48,680 bases of DNA, taken from positions 1 through 48,680 of the forward strand of contig CADBTW010000052.1 of assembly GCA_902797695.1 (NCBI GenBank), read 5' to 3'. How positions within the stretch are numbered: position 1 is the stretch's first letter; every line of letters begins with the position of its first letter. Origin of the DNA: an uncultured Sutterellaceae bacterium (GTDB lineage Bacteria; Pseudomonadota; Gammaproteobacteria; Burkholderiales; Burkholderiaceae_F). This document shows, in pieces, positions 31,173 through 40,404 of this stretch. The notes under the pieces were generated by a model. It was not told where the DNA came from. It was given only the letters and a program-made list of their open reading frames with translations, and did no database searches. A program made the translations under genes and the position numbers.

Positions 31173-32938
31173 TTCCTTTCCTCCCTCGAGCGCTCCACGA
31201 TCCGGATGAAGGCGTCGTTCATGTCACGCGCGCCTCCCGCCTCGCGCCGCACCTCGTCCGGGGTCCCGAGCGCGAGGAACCGGCCGGAAGCCTGGATCGC
31301 GATCCGGTCGCAGTACTCGGCCTCCTCCATGAAGTGGGTCGTCACGATCACGGTGACCCCGTCCGCCGCGAATCCGGTGACCCGCCGCCAGAAGCCCCGC
31401 CGCTCCGCGGGGTCGAGTCCGCTCGTCGGCTCGTCGAGGAAGAGGATAGCGGGCCGGTGGAGAAGGGCAGCCGCGATCGCGAGCTTCTTCCTGAAGCCCT
31501 CCGGCATCGAACCCGAAACCGCGTCCGGGTCGAGTCCGAAATCCCGGAGCGCCGCTTCGATCCGCGCCTCGCGCTCGTCCGGAAGAAGCCCGTACGCCCC
31601 GCCGAAGAATTCGAGGTTCTCGCGCGCCGTGAGGTCCCTGTAGAGCGAGAACTTCTGCGCGACGTACCCGATCCGGGCGCGCGCATCGGGGCCTGAGACC
31701 CGGAGGTCCTTCCCGGCGACGGAGAGGTCGCCCGAGGTCGGGGGGAGGAGCCCGCAGAGCATCCTGAAGGTCGTCGTCTTCCCCGCGCCGTTCGGGCCGA
31801 GAAGCCCGAAGATCTCGCCCCGCGAGACGTCGAACGACGTGTTCGCGACCGCTGTGAAGGTGCCGAACCGGCGGACGAGGTTCCGGACCCGGATCACCGG
31901 TTCCGCGCCCTCGTCTGCCTTTTCTCCCAGGGCTTCCGGGGCGGCAGCGGCTTCCCGCGCCGGGACGGGGCGGTCCCCTGTCACCAGCTGCATGAAGGCG
32001 TCCTCGAAGTCTGGGTCCCGAGCCGTGAACTTACGGCCCGGGGCGATCGCGCGAAGCGCCCCGGGGTCTGCCCCTGCCCTCGCGATCACGCGCACCCGCC
32101 CCCCTTCCGGCACCGCGTCCACGACTAGCTCCGGGTGGTCGTAGAACCTCGCCTGGAGGAGCCGCGCGGGTTCGCCTGGGAGCGGCTCCGCGTAGAGCGT
32201 CTCCCCCTTCACTTTCTTCGGGAAGCCTGAGGGGACCCCGCCCGCGAGGACCCTGCCGCCATGCAGCACGAAGCAGCGGTCGGCCCTCGCCGCCTCGTCG
32301 AGGTAGGAGGTCGCCCAGAGGACCGGAACCCCCTCCGTGTCCGCGATCCCGCGGACGATCTCCCAGAGGTCGCGCCGCGAAAGGGGGTCGACCCCGACCG
32401 AGGGCTCGTCGAGAAGGAGGAGCCCGGGAGTCCGGACAAGCGTGCAGATCACGCCGAGCTTCTGCTTCATGCCGCCAGAAAGCTTCCCCGCGGGCCGGGA
32501 CGTGAATTCGGAGAGCCCCGCCATCCTGAGGAGCCTCGGATAGCGCTTCTCGCGTTCCGCACGCGGAACGCCATGGAGGTCGGAATAGAGCTCGAGGTTC
32601 TCGTAGACCGAGAGATCCTCGTAGAGTCCGAACTTCTGCGGCATGTAGCTGATGCGGTCCTGGATCGACTGGGGGTCCCGCGACTCGTCGATCCCGAGGA
32701 CTTCGAGCGTCCCCGAGGTGGGCCCGAGAAGCCCCGCCGCGAGCCTGAGGAACGTGGTCTTCCCCGCGCCGTCAGGGCCCGCGAGCGCGGTGATCCCGCT
32801 TTTCGGCACTTCGAGCGTGACCCCTGATAGCGCAAGGGTGCCGGGCTTCCTCTTCGTCCCGAACCGCTTCACGAGGTTCTCCGCCCGAAGCGCGGGGGCT
32901 TCCCCCGGCGCGCCGCGCGTTCCTTCCGGACCGCCCAT
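31169..32938 (-). CDS. ybhF: Dual-domain ABC exporter ATPase, YbhF-like
   Basis: The 589-aa protein contains two ATPase domains in tandem. The first has GPDGAGKTT (54-62), LSGGMKQKL and LLLLDEPSVG; the second has GPNGAGKTTT near 380, a degenerate signature (MPEGFRKKLAIAAALL in place of LSGG) and AILFLDEPTSGLD. The missing LSGG in domain 2 suggests one asymmetric site, as in YbhF-type proteins. The start is the ATG at 32938, 14 nt after the membrane fusion gene. It energises the YbhS/YbhR permease pair. Confidence 0.9.
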   Translation of the reverse strand: MGGPEGTRGAPGEAPALRAENLVKRFGTKRKPGTLALSGVTLEVPKSGITALAGPDGAGKTTFLRLAAGLLGPTSGTLEVLGIDESRDPQSIQDRISYMPQKFGLYEDLSVYENLELYSDLHGVPRAEREKRYPRLLRMAGLSEFTSRPAGKLSGGMKQKLGVICTLVRTPGLLLLDEPSVGVDPLSRRDLWEIVRGIADTEGVPVLWATSYLDEAARADRCFVLHGGRVLAGGVPSGFPKKVKGETLYAEPLPGEPARLLQARFYDHPELVVDAVPEGGRVRVIARAGADPGALRAIAPGRKFTARDPDFEDAFMQLVTGDRPVPAREAAAAPEALGEKADEGAEPVIRVRNLVRRFGTFTAVANTSFDVSRGEIFGLLGPNGAGKTTTFRMLCGLLPPTSGDLSVAGKDLRVSGPDARARIGYVAQKFSLYRDLTARENLEFFGGAYGLLPDEREARIEAALRDFGLDPDAVSGSMPEGFRKKLAIAAALLHRPAILFLDEPTSGLDPAERRGFWRRVTGFAADGVTVIVTTHFMEEAEYCDRIAIQASGRFLALGTPDEVRREAGGARDMNDAFIRIVERSREERK

Positions 32939-32952
32939 GGCCTGTCCCCCTC

Positions 32953-34023
32953 TTACCTCGCCGAAGAAGAGGAAGGTTCGGGCGCGGAACCAGCCGCGGG
33001 AGACGAGGCCTCGCCGGACCAGTCGGTGCTGATCCTCACGTCGGCCGGCTGCCCGAGCCGGAGCCTCGAATCACTGTCCTCGACCAGCACCCGCACTTCG
33101 TAGACGAGGCTCGTCCTGAGGTCCTCGGTCTGCACGGTCTTCGGCGTGAACTCGGCGACGCTCGAAATGTAGCCGACGCGGCCCGGAACCGGGCGGCTCG
33201 AATCGGAATCCGTCGTCACCTCGGCCGGGGCGCCAGGCTTCACGCGTCCGAGGTCTTTTTCCGACACATAGGCCCGGACCCACTTCGGGGTCGTGATGGC
33301 GAGCCGGTAGACCGGTTTCGAAGGGGACGCCATGTCCCCTGGCTCGAGGAGGCGCGTCCGGACGACCGCGTCCTCCGGGGCAACGAGCTTCCCGAGGCTG
33401 ATCCGGTGCCGGAGCAGCGCGATCCCGGCCTTCGCCTGGTCGCGCTTCGCTTCGGCTGCAAGGATGTCCTCCTTCCGGGGACCGATCTCGAGAAGCTCGA
33501 GCGACTTCCGGGCGGAGGCGAGCTTTTCGCGGGCGACGCGGTCAGCGGACCGAGCGGCGTCAAGCGACTGCTCGCTCACGGCGCGTCCGCCCGGGGCCCG
33601 GGCAAGTGTTTCGAAGCGCTCGAGGTCGTTCGCGCGGCGCCGTGCCTCGGCTTCAGCGGCCCTGACGTCGGCCCTACCCCGCGCGATTTCCTGCGGACGG
33701 TTCCCGTGGTGGAGCCTGAGAACCTCCTGGTCGGAAGCCCTGAGGGACGCCTCCGCCTCCGCAAGCTCGAGCTCGAGCGTCCGGGTGTCGAGCTCCGCGA
33801 TCACGTCGCCCTTCGCGACACGCTCCCCCTCGTCCCGGGCCATCCGGGCGACCCGGCCGCTCTCCTCGAACGCGAGCGACACCTCGCGGATGTCGACGTT
33901 CCCGTGGAGGAGAAGCCGCCCCGTGTCGGCAGCGTTCCCCTTCGAGTGCATCCACCAGGCTGCGCCCCCGGCGCACGCCGCCACCAGCAGGACCGCGAAC
34001 GCGGCCAAGACTCTCCTCTGCAC
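32953..34023 (-). CDS. ybhG: HlyD-family membrane fusion protein, YbhG-like
   Basis: The 356-aa protein has an N-terminal membrane anchor (about 5-25), a lipoyl/barrel-sandwich domain (LHGNVDIREVSLAFEESGRV), an alpha-helical hairpin (about 85-195, many Ala/Arg/Glu heptads) and a beta-barrel. It connects the inner-membrane exporter to an outer-membrane channel. The start is GTG at 34023 with AGGAG 11 nt upstream. It heads the exporter operon and is divergent from a TetR gene across a perfect palindrome. The C-terminal SSPAAGSAPEPSSSSAR tail is low-complexity. Confidence 0.9.
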   Translation of the reverse strand: MQRRVLAAFAVLLVAACAGGAAWWMHSKGNAADTGRLLLHGNVDIREVSLAFEESGRVARMARDEGERVAKGDVIAELDTRTLELELAEAEASLRASDQEVLRLHHGNRPQEIARGRADVRAAEAEARRRANDLERFETLARAPGGRAVSEQSLDAARSADRVAREKLASARKSLELLEIGPRKEDILAAEAKRDQAKAGIALLRHRISLGKLVAPEDAVVRTRLLEPGDMASPSKPVYRLAITTPKWVRAYVSEKDLGRVKPGAPAEVTTDSDSSRPVPGRVGYISSVAEFTPKTVQTEDLRTSLVYEVRVLVEDSDSRLRLGQPADVRISTDWSGEASSPAAGSAPEPSSSSAR

Positions 34024-34057
34024 TTTCCAAGAGCTCCTCGAATTTAAAACAACGCAG

Positions 34058-34081
34058 ATTTAATTTAAATTTAAATTAAAT
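34058..34081. promoter_or_regulatory. Perfect 24-bp A/T palindrome between ybhG and cecR-like gene
   Basis: The 24-bp block is its own reverse complement; the left arm is ATTTAATTTAAA. It lies centrally between two divergent starts and immediately upstream of a TATAAT at 34088-34093 that fits a -10 box for the TetR-family gene. A dimeric TetR regulator would cover the -35 region of its own gene and the exporter promoter. Confidence 0.7.
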
Positions 34082-34122
34082 TTAATCTATAATGAAGCCA
34101 TTCTATCCCACAGGATGAAAAA

Positions 34123-34830
34123 TTGAAAATGTCCCGGAAAGGAGACGCGTCGCGCTCGGACGGCCAGCGGACACGGGAACGGATCCTGCAGGCCGCGATC
34201 CGCCTGATCGGCGCAAAGGGAATCGACGAAACGCAGAGCAAGGAGATCGCCGCAGAGGCCGGGGTCGACGTCGCGTCGATCAACTACCACTTCGGAAGCC
34301 GGAAGGGCCTGATCGAAGCCTCGCTCATCCGCTCGCACCACGACCTCGTGAGCCTCGAGGCCCTGAAGCGGATCCTCGCGAAGGACGAGACGCCGGAGGA
34401 GAAGCTTTCGGAACTGATAAGGTCGTTCGCGAGCGCGGCGAGGAACGGCCGGAGCCCGGCGCTCCTCGTCATTTCGCGCGCCTTCCTCGGGCCCTCACCC
34501 ATGCTGCAGGCGCTTTTTGAAAAGGAGGCGCTCCCGAAGCTCGACCTCCTCCTCGGGCTCGTTTCCCAGATCTCCCGCATTCCGCGGGGCGACCCGGAAC
34601 TGCTCCAGTGCCTCTCCTTCGTCCTCGCCCCCTGCTTCCTCATCATTGCCTTCAGCACGCTCAATTTCCCCGGGCCGATCGGACAGGCGATTTCGGGGTC
34701 TGACGACGAAACGCTCGCCCGAAACCTCTCTTCCTACGCGACGGGAGGCCTCCACGCGATCGCCGAAGCCCGCGGGAAGTCGGGACCGGAGGGTTCGCGC
34801 GCTTCCTGCGGAAAACTGACGCCACGGTAG
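34123..34830 (+). CDS. cecR: TetR-family repressor, CecR/YbiH-like
   Basis: The 235-aa protein has a TetR HTH (RERILQAAIRLIGAKGIDETQSKEIAAEAGVDVASINYHFGSRKGL in pieces) and a C-terminal ligand domain like that of CecR (DUF1956). In E. coli CecR represses ybhGFSR and affects sensitivity to cefoperazone and chloramphenicol; here it faces the orthologous exporter operon instead of heading it. The TTG at 34123 stands 7 nt after AGGA, better spaced than the ATG at 34129 (13 nt), so either may be used. Autoregulation through the 24-bp palindrome is likely. Confidence 0.88.
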   Translation: MKMSRKGDASRSDGQRTRERILQAAIRLIGAKGIDETQSKEIAAEAGVDVASINYHFGSRKGLIEASLIRSHHDLVSLEALKRILAKDETPEEKLSELIRSFASAARNGRSPALLVISRAFLGPSPMLQALFEKEALPKLDLLLGLVSQISRIPRGDPELLQCLSFVLAPCFLIIAFSTLNFPGPIGQAISGSDDETLARNLSSYATGGLHAIAEARGKSGPEGSRASCGKLTPR

Positions 34831-34985
34831 CCGGGGCAACTGCATTTCCGGAGCGTAGAAACGGAAGCGGTGCCGTCTTGTGATTCCCTCCGCAATACCT
34901 CGCCGAGGCCGCGGGGGAGCGGGGGACCGGAGAATAGAATTTTCACAGTGAACGAAGTAGTGGAAAAGAAAGGAGCGGAAAACCC

Positions 34986-35978
34986 ATGAGAGCGTCCCGG
35001 CTGACCGAAGTCCTGAATAAGCTGATCCGACAGGAGTGGGCGGCGTTCGTCTGGGGGCCGCCCGGGGTCGGGAAAAGCGCGATCGTGCGCGAGGTGGCGG
35101 AGGCGGCCGGCCTCCCCGTCGTCGACCTGCGGGCGTCGCTCCTCGACCCGACCGACCTTCGCGGGATCCCGATGGTGAAGGGGGGCGAAGCGGTCTGGTG
35201 CCCTCCCGCGTTCCTTCCGAAAAAGAACGCGAAGCCCGGGATCCTGTTCCTAGACGAAATCAACGCCGCTCCCCCGCTCGTCCAGGCCGCGATGTACCAG
35301 CTCGTGCTTGACCGCCGGGTCGGCGAATACGAGCTCCCGCGCGGCTGGAAGATCATCGCGGCCGGGAACCGGGCCGAAGACCGTGCGGTGACCTTCAGGC
35401 TCTCCACGGCGCTCGCGAACCGCTTCATCCACCTGACCCTCGAACCCGACGCCGGCTGCTGGGCCGACTGGGCGCTCACCCACGGGATCAACCCGATCGT
35501 CCTCGGCTTCATCCGCTACCGCCCCGAGCTCCTTTACGTGAAGCCCGAGGCCGTGTCCCAGACCGCGTTCGCGACGCCCCGCTCCTGGGAGATGGCGTCC
35601 GACGCGATCGCCGCGATGGGTTCTGTCGACGCGGCGCGGGACATCCTCCCCGGAATCGTGGGCGAGGGGCCGGCGGCCGAACTCATCGCCTTCGCGAAGA
35701 CCTCGGCCTCCATGAAGGAGATCAACGCCGCGGTCTCGGACCCGGAGCACTGCGCGATCCCGACGAAGCTCGACCGCCTCTGGGCGCTCGTTTCCTGGTT
35801 CGGGACGAACGCGGGAACGTCATCGAACGTCGACCGGGCGATCTCGGTCCTCCTCGGGAGGCTGCCGCCCGAGTTCTCCGTCGTCCTCGCGCGCGACGCG
35901 CTTAAGAAGAACCCGCGCTTCATCCAGAACCCAGGGTTCCTCTCTTTCGTGAAGCAGCACCCGGGGCTGATCCTCTAG
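34986..35978 (+). CDS. MoxR-type AAA+ ATPase
   Basis: The 330-aa ATPase has Walker A GPPGVGKS (24-31), Walker B GILFLDEIN (85-93) and a sensor-1 style IIAAGNRAEDRAV segment. MoxR ATPases act as chaperones that remodel or activate partner proteins, often with a VWA protein encoded next door, as is the case here (14-nt gap). AAAGGAG stands about 11 nt before the ATG. It is cytosolic. The client is unknown. Confidence 0.9.
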   Translation: MRASRLTEVLNKLIRQEWAAFVWGPPGVGKSAIVREVAEAAGLPVVDLRASLLDPTDLRGIPMVKGGEAVWCPPAFLPKKNAKPGILFLDEINAAPPLVQAAMYQLVLDRRVGEYELPRGWKIIAAGNRAEDRAVTFRLSTALANRFIHLTLEPDAGCWADWALTHGINPIVLGFIRYRPELLYVKPEAVSQTAFATPRSWEMASDAIAAMGSVDAARDILPGIVGEGPAAELIAFAKTSASMKEINAAVSDPEHCAIPTKLDRLWALVSWFGTNAGTSSNVDRAISVLLGRLPPEFSVVLARDALKKNPRFIQNPGFLSFVKQHPGLIL

Positions 35979-35991
35979 GGGGAGAAAGGGA

Positions 35992-37377
35992 ATGCCCGGC
36001 ACGAGCCCAGAGAAACTTGCTGCGGCGCGGGAGAAGGTGCTGAAAGCCCGGATCGCGATCTGCCTCCGGACCCCCTACCTCTCCACCGCGATCCTCGCCC
36101 TCCCCATGACCGTGAAGGACGGTATGGTGCCCACCGCGGCGACGGACGGCTACCGGATCTACGTGAACCCGGCGTTCGTCGAAGGCCTCACGGAGGACGA
36201 GACCCGGGGGCTCCTCGCCCACGAGCTCCTCCACGCGCTTTGGGAACATCCTTCCCGACGGATGGGCCGGAACGCCTTCGTCTGGAACATCGCCTGCGAC
36301 TACGCGATCAACATCTTCCTCACGGACTTCGGGTACAGGATCCCGGCGGGAGGGCTCCTCTCGGAAGAGGCCCGGGACAAGACTGCGGAAGAGATCTACA
36401 GGGAGCTGATGCAGAACGCGGTCGAGGTCGAGGCGCGGCCCGGAGCGAACGGGAAACCCCGCCGCGGGGGTTCGTCCGGAGGAAGATCCGGCGGGGCCCG
36501 GGGCGGCATGACCCCGGACGAAGCTCAGGGAAAAGGGCTCATCGTCCGGGAGGGCGAGCGGCTCGCCGTTCCCCGGCTCCCGGAATCGGATTCGAAGGGC
36601 AGCGCGGAAGCGGGCACCCTCCCCGCGGGGTCAGAGGAGAAGCTCTCAGGTGACCTCGTCGACCCCGGGGACCCGGTGCTTTCAGGCCTCCGGGAGCCTG
36701 GCGACCCCGACCGGGCGGAAGTCCGCGAGATCACGAAGGGCCTGCGGCGCCAGGTCGTCGCGGAGGCGAAGAGCGCGGGGAAGCTCCCGGGGAAGGACGA
36801 GGGGGAGATCGCCGCGGCAGGGAAGCCCTCGGTCGACTGGCGGTCGCTCCTCCGGATGTTCCTCACGGACCGCGTGAAGACCGACTGGTCGCTCTACCCC
36901 CCTTCGAAACGCTTCCTCTGGCAGGGGCTCTACATGCCGTCAGTCGGCGTCCCCGCGCTCGGCCGCATCGTCCTCGCGATCGACACCTCGGGCTCGATGA
37001 CGGAGCGCGAGCTCTCGCAGATCCTTTCCGAGATCCAGGGCTTCCGGGAAACCTTCCCCTCCCGGCTCACCGTGGTCGAAGCGGACGCCGAGATACAGAA
37101 GATCACGGACTTCGACACCTTCGACGAACCGGACTTCAGGCGCTTCAGGATCCACGGGGGCGGCGGCACCGACTTTCGCCCGGTCTTCAAGTGGGTCGAG
37201 GAGAAGGGGACGGAGGACGGTTCGCCCTGCGCCCTCATCTACGCGACGGACGGCTACGGAACCTTCCCAAAGGAATCATCGGTCCCGACCTTTTGGCTCA
37301 TGACGCCAAGCTCCGCCGCGGAGGATCAGTTCCCGTCCTGGGGAATCTGCGTGAAGCTTCCGGAGGACGACGCCTGA
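35992..37377 (+). CDS. VWA-domain protein with HELLH metallopeptidase-like N-terminus (DUF2201 type)
   Basis: The 461-aa partner of the MoxR ATPase has an N-terminal domain with HELLH (H77, E78, H81), a zincin-type metal motif, a Gly/Ser/Arg-rich and acidic linker (about 145-260), and a C-terminal VWA-like domain with the MIDAS motif DTSGSM (D331-M336). It has no signal peptide. This DUF2201/VWA-like layout is known next to MoxR ATPases, but substrate and activity are not established. It could be a protease regulated by the ATPase or a metal-binding adaptor. Ribosome site GGGGGAGAAAGG lies about 5 nt before the ATG. Confidence 0.85.
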   Translation: MPGTSPEKLAAAREKVLKARIAICLRTPYLSTAILALPMTVKDGMVPTAATDGYRIYVNPAFVEGLTEDETRGLLAHELLHALWEHPSRRMGRNAFVWNIACDYAINIFLTDFGYRIPAGGLLSEEARDKTAEEIYRELMQNAVEVEARPGANGKPRRGGSSGGRSGGARGGMTPDEAQGKGLIVREGERLAVPRLPESDSKGSAEAGTLPAGSEEKLSGDLVDPGDPVLSGLREPGDPDRAEVREITKGLRRQVVAEAKSAGKLPGKDEGEIAAAGKPSVDWRSLLRMFLTDRVKTDWSLYPPSKRFLWQGLYMPSVGVPALGRIVLAIDTSGSMTERELSQILSEIQGFRETFPSRLTVVEADAEIQKITDFDTFDEPDFRRFRIHGGGGTDFRPVFKWVEEKGTEDGSPCALIYATDGYGTFPKESSVPTFWLMTPSSAAEDQFPSWGICVKLPEDDA

Positions 37378-37621
37378 GCCTCATTCATGATCATTCCATG
37401 CGTTTTTAATTATCCATATTGTGGATCATTGAAAATTCGCATCCGATTGATCGTGAATGGGAAACTGATTGGTAATTTCCTGAAGCAAAAAAGCGCCTGA
37501 CGCGCCGGACTTGCCCTCCCCTCAATGCCCTGGCGTACGATTCCCGATATGCCAGCGGCTGTGCGGCCGGGAACGCCGGACCGCATGCCGCACTCCCCCG
37601 CAGTCCCCGGAGCGAATCCCA

Positions 37622-38890
37622 ATGGAAACCGTTTATCCGCTGAAGACACCCCTCCCCCGAAGCGAGCTCGCACCGAGGCTAAAGGAACTTGGGCCACGGC
37701 TCCGGGCGGTGCGCGCGTGGCGGACCCCGGACCCGAAGGCGAGGCTCTGCGTCCTCGCGAAGGACAACATCTCGGTCCGGGGCTTCACGACGCCTGCAGG
37801 GTCGTTTGCCCTGCGGAACTTTGAGCTCCCCGAGTCCTTCTGCGCCATGAAGCTGCGTGAAGCGGGGATCGACCTCTTCGGGAAGACGAACATGACGGAG
37901 CTTGCCGGCTTCGTGACGGCGAACCCGGTGGCGCTTACAGGCGGCTACTCCCAGCTTGGCGGCTTCGGCGTGAACCCGCACGGGCCCTTTCCGACGCGCG
38001 GCTCGAGCTCCGGATCCGCGGTCGCGGTGGCGTCCGGCCTCTGCGACGCGGCGCTCGGGACGGAGACCCGGGGAAGCCTCATGATGCCCTCCCTCGCCTG
38101 CGGCGCCTGGGCGTTCAAGCCCTCCGTCGGAATGGTCTCCCGGCGGGGCGTCGTCCCGATCTCGCAGAACTTCGACTCGGTCGGAGTCATCGCCCGGGGC
38201 ACCGGGACGATGGAAGAAGTGTTCGACGCGATGTCGGGGCCGGACCCCGAGGACCCGGCGACGGAAATCGCGGGCCGCCCTTCGGGAAGCGATCTCCCGG
38301 AGAAACTCCGGATCGGCGTTCTCAGGGTTCCAGGAGTCGCCCCGCCCGACGCGATCCAGAATGCCGCGATCGGGGGGCTCAGCCTCAGGGGAATCGGGTT
38401 CCGCGAAATCAGGGCTCCCTCCGCAACCTTCGACTACAACTGGATCACGTCGCTCGACATCCGGCGCGGGATGGACGCGCTCCTCGGCCGCTACGCTCTG
38501 GAAGGAACGCCGCGAAGCTTCGCGGAGCTCTGCCGGTTCTACCGGGAGCACCCGGAAACGCACCCCTACGGGATGGAGAGGCTCGAAGACGCCCTGAAGC
38601 TCCTCGTGCCGTCAGAAGAGGAATATGAGCGCGTCGTCCGGCGGAACCTCGCTCGAGCCCGGGAACTCATTGCGGGGCTCTGTCGCGAGAACGGGGTCAC
38701 GGCGCTCCTCGCGCCGCAGTTCGTCGACTGGTGGGCGATCGCGGGAGCGCCCTCCATAGCGGTTCCCCTCGGCGCAGGACCGGACGGGAAGCCGTCCGGC
38801 GTGATCCTCGGGATGCCGCGGGGCGAGGACCGGAGGCTCCTCAGGCTCGCGTCCCGGTTCGAGCGGCTGCTTTCACCCGAAAGCGCCTGA
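37622..38890 (+). CDS. Amidase signature family hydrolase 1
   Basis: The 422-aa enzyme has the Ser-cisSer-Lys triad of the amidase signature family: K48 in LAKDNI, S129/S130 in RGSSSGSAVAVASG, and S152 in GTETRGS. It hydrolyses amide bonds; close relatives include AtzF/DUR-type and aryl amidases, and the substrate is open. I start at the ATG at 37622; the longer frame to 37511 adds 37 residues without family similarity. GGAGCGA lies about 10 nt upstream. It begins the amide/aspartate cluster and is convergent with the asparaginase gene. Confidence 0.85.
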   Translation: METVYPLKTPLPRSELAPRLKELGPRLRAVRAWRTPDPKARLCVLAKDNISVRGFTTPAGSFALRNFELPESFCAMKLREAGIDLFGKTNMTELAGFVTANPVALTGGYSQLGGFGVNPHGPFPTRGSSSGSAVAVASGLCDAALGTETRGSLMMPSLACGAWAFKPSVGMVSRRGVVPISQNFDSVGVIARGTGTMEEVFDAMSGPDPEDPATEIAGRPSGSDLPEKLRIGVLRVPGVAPPDAIQNAAIGGLSLRGIGFREIRAPSATFDYNWITSLDIRRGMDALLGRYALEGTPRSFAELCRFYREHPETHPYGMERLEDALKLLVPSEEEYERVVRRNLARARELIAGLCRENGVTALLAPQFVDWWAIAGAPSIAVPLGAGPDGKPSGVILGMPRGEDRRLLRLASRFERLLSPESA

Positions 38891-38977
38891 TTCCCGGGGA
38901 AAAGCGGAGGAAACATCCTGCAGTTCCTGCGTTGAAGGCTATCCAGATTCTGCTTAGAACATCTCCGGGCTTCTTCC

Positions 38978-40018
38978 CTAGCACTTCCTGAACATGTCCT
39001 CGATCACGACCGGGTCCCGGAGGCCGGTCGCGAGGCAGAGCATGAGGAGGATCCGGGCTTTCTGAGGGTTATGGAGATAGGCGGGGACGAACCCGGCCTC
39101 CCGGAGCAGGGTCCTCGGCGTCACGAGGCCGGATCCCGTGCGGCTCGCGCAGACGACCGGAATCCCGGAAGCCGCCGCGGCGCGGAGCCGGTTCCGGACC
39201 ACGGGCGGGAGGCTCGCGTGCCCCATTCCGGCAGCGACGATCCCCCTGCAGCCGGCATTCACGAGGAGGTCGACGATCTCGCCCCCCATGCCGATCGCGG
39301 TGTAGACGATCCCGACCTTCGGGAGATCCGGAAGGGTTCCGAGCGAGAACCGCGGCGGGAAGTAGCGCGGGGGATCCGAGAAGAAGACCGGGCTGAAATC
39401 CCGCGTGACGCCGATCGGTCCCGTGTCAGGCGCCCGGAACGTCTCGACCGAGGTCGTGTGGGTCTTCGTCGCGTCAAGCGGCGGAAGGATCTCGTCATCG
39501 AAGCAGACCATCACGCCCCGGTCCCGCGCATCGGGAGACGCGGCGAGCGCGATCGCGTTCACGAGGTTGAGCGGGCCGTCAGCCGAGAGCCCGGTCGCCG
39601 GGCGCATCGCGCCCGTGACGACGACAGGCTTTCCGGGTGGGAGGACGAGGGAGAGGAAGTACGCGGTTTCTTCGAGCGTGTCGGTCCCGTGCGTCACGAC
39701 GACCCCGGCGACCTCGGGCTTCGCGAGTTCCTCCATGAGAATCCGCGCGAGGCTGAGGAGTTCCGGGATCGTGATCGCGGAGCTGCCGCCCGAGTTCAGC
39801 TGCAGGCCGGACACCCGCGCGAAGTGAAGCGCCTCGGGCACTGCCCTGAGGAGTTCACCGATCCCTTCCGGGCGGTTCCCGGACTGTTCCCCATAGTCCG
39901 TGAGGACGAGCGAATTCGCGCCGCGGCTCGCGATCGTTCCTCCCATCGCGACAACGCGGACGACCGGCTTCGCTCCGGATTCAGCACCGGAGAATGTACT
40001 GTTCCCTTCTTCTGTCAT
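38978..40018 (-). CDS. L-asparaginase
   Basis: The 346-aa enzyme hydrolyses asparagine to aspartate and ammonia. Nucleophile T28 is in AMGGTIAS, and the second catalytic motif is THGTDTLEE (T112, D113) with SADGPLNL nearby. There is no signal peptide, so it is probably cytosolic despite its type II-like motifs. Start at 40018 has GGGGGAG 6 nt upstream; the 14-residue extension to 40060 is not conserved. It is divergent from dcuC, which exports or exchanges C4-dicarboxylates that arise from aspartate. Confidence 0.9.
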   Translation of the reverse strand: MTEEGNSTFSGAESGAKPVVRVVAMGGTIASRGANSLVLTDYGEQSGNRPEGIGELLRAVPEALHFARVSGLQLNSGGSSAITIPELLSLARILMEELAKPEVAGVVVTHGTDTLEETAYFLSLVLPPGKPVVVTGAMRPATGLSADGPLNLVNAIALAASPDARDRGVMVCFDDEILPPLDATKTHTTSVETFRAPDTGPIGVTRDFSPVFFSDPPRYFPPRFSLGTLPDLPKVGIVYTAIGMGGEIVDLLVNAGCRGIVAAGMGHASLPPVVRNRLRAAAASGIPVVCASRTGSGLVTPRTLLREAGFVPAYLHNPQKARILLMLCLATGLRDPVVIEDMFRKC

Positions 40019-40404
40019 TTTTTCTCCCCCCTTGTTCCGAGGATAACGCTTGTCACACAAAAGGGGAAGAGAGAATTGCCGTAGGCATTTAATTCAATGG
40101 CCTGAACTGTTTCCGCCCTTCCTTTCCTGCTTCTGCGCGTTTCCGGTTCGCTTCACGCACGATCGGAATCAAATTCACGGTTTTCAGTCGTTTCCAAGCG
40201 GGCAAGTCCCTGACACGGAAAAACCTTGACCATCCTTCGCCGTCCGAGGAGAATGTGCCCGGCCAGAGGCGAACACCCCGCCCTCCTTCCGAACGACGTT
40301 CCGGAAGCTTCACCATTTCCGGCCCCCCTCTTCGAAAGAAGCGCGGCCCCCGCCTTTCCAAGAGTTTTTCCCTCCAACGATCTTCCCTTCATAAGGAGAC
40401 ACCC
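40019..40404. other. Divergent region between asparaginase and dcuC
   Basis: A possible plus-strand promoter is TTGACC (40226-40231) with GAGAAT (40249-40254) 17 bp on, giving a leader of about 145 nt. No gene or clear operator is visible. The longer upstream frame of dcuC (from 40255) is Arg/Ser/Pro-rich and not family-like. Confidence 0.3.

Noticed and set aside
37412-37426. ATCCA-N5-TGGAT inverted repeat upstream of amidase 1
   Set aside because: Arms of only 5 bp in AT-rich DNA; too weak to call an operator.
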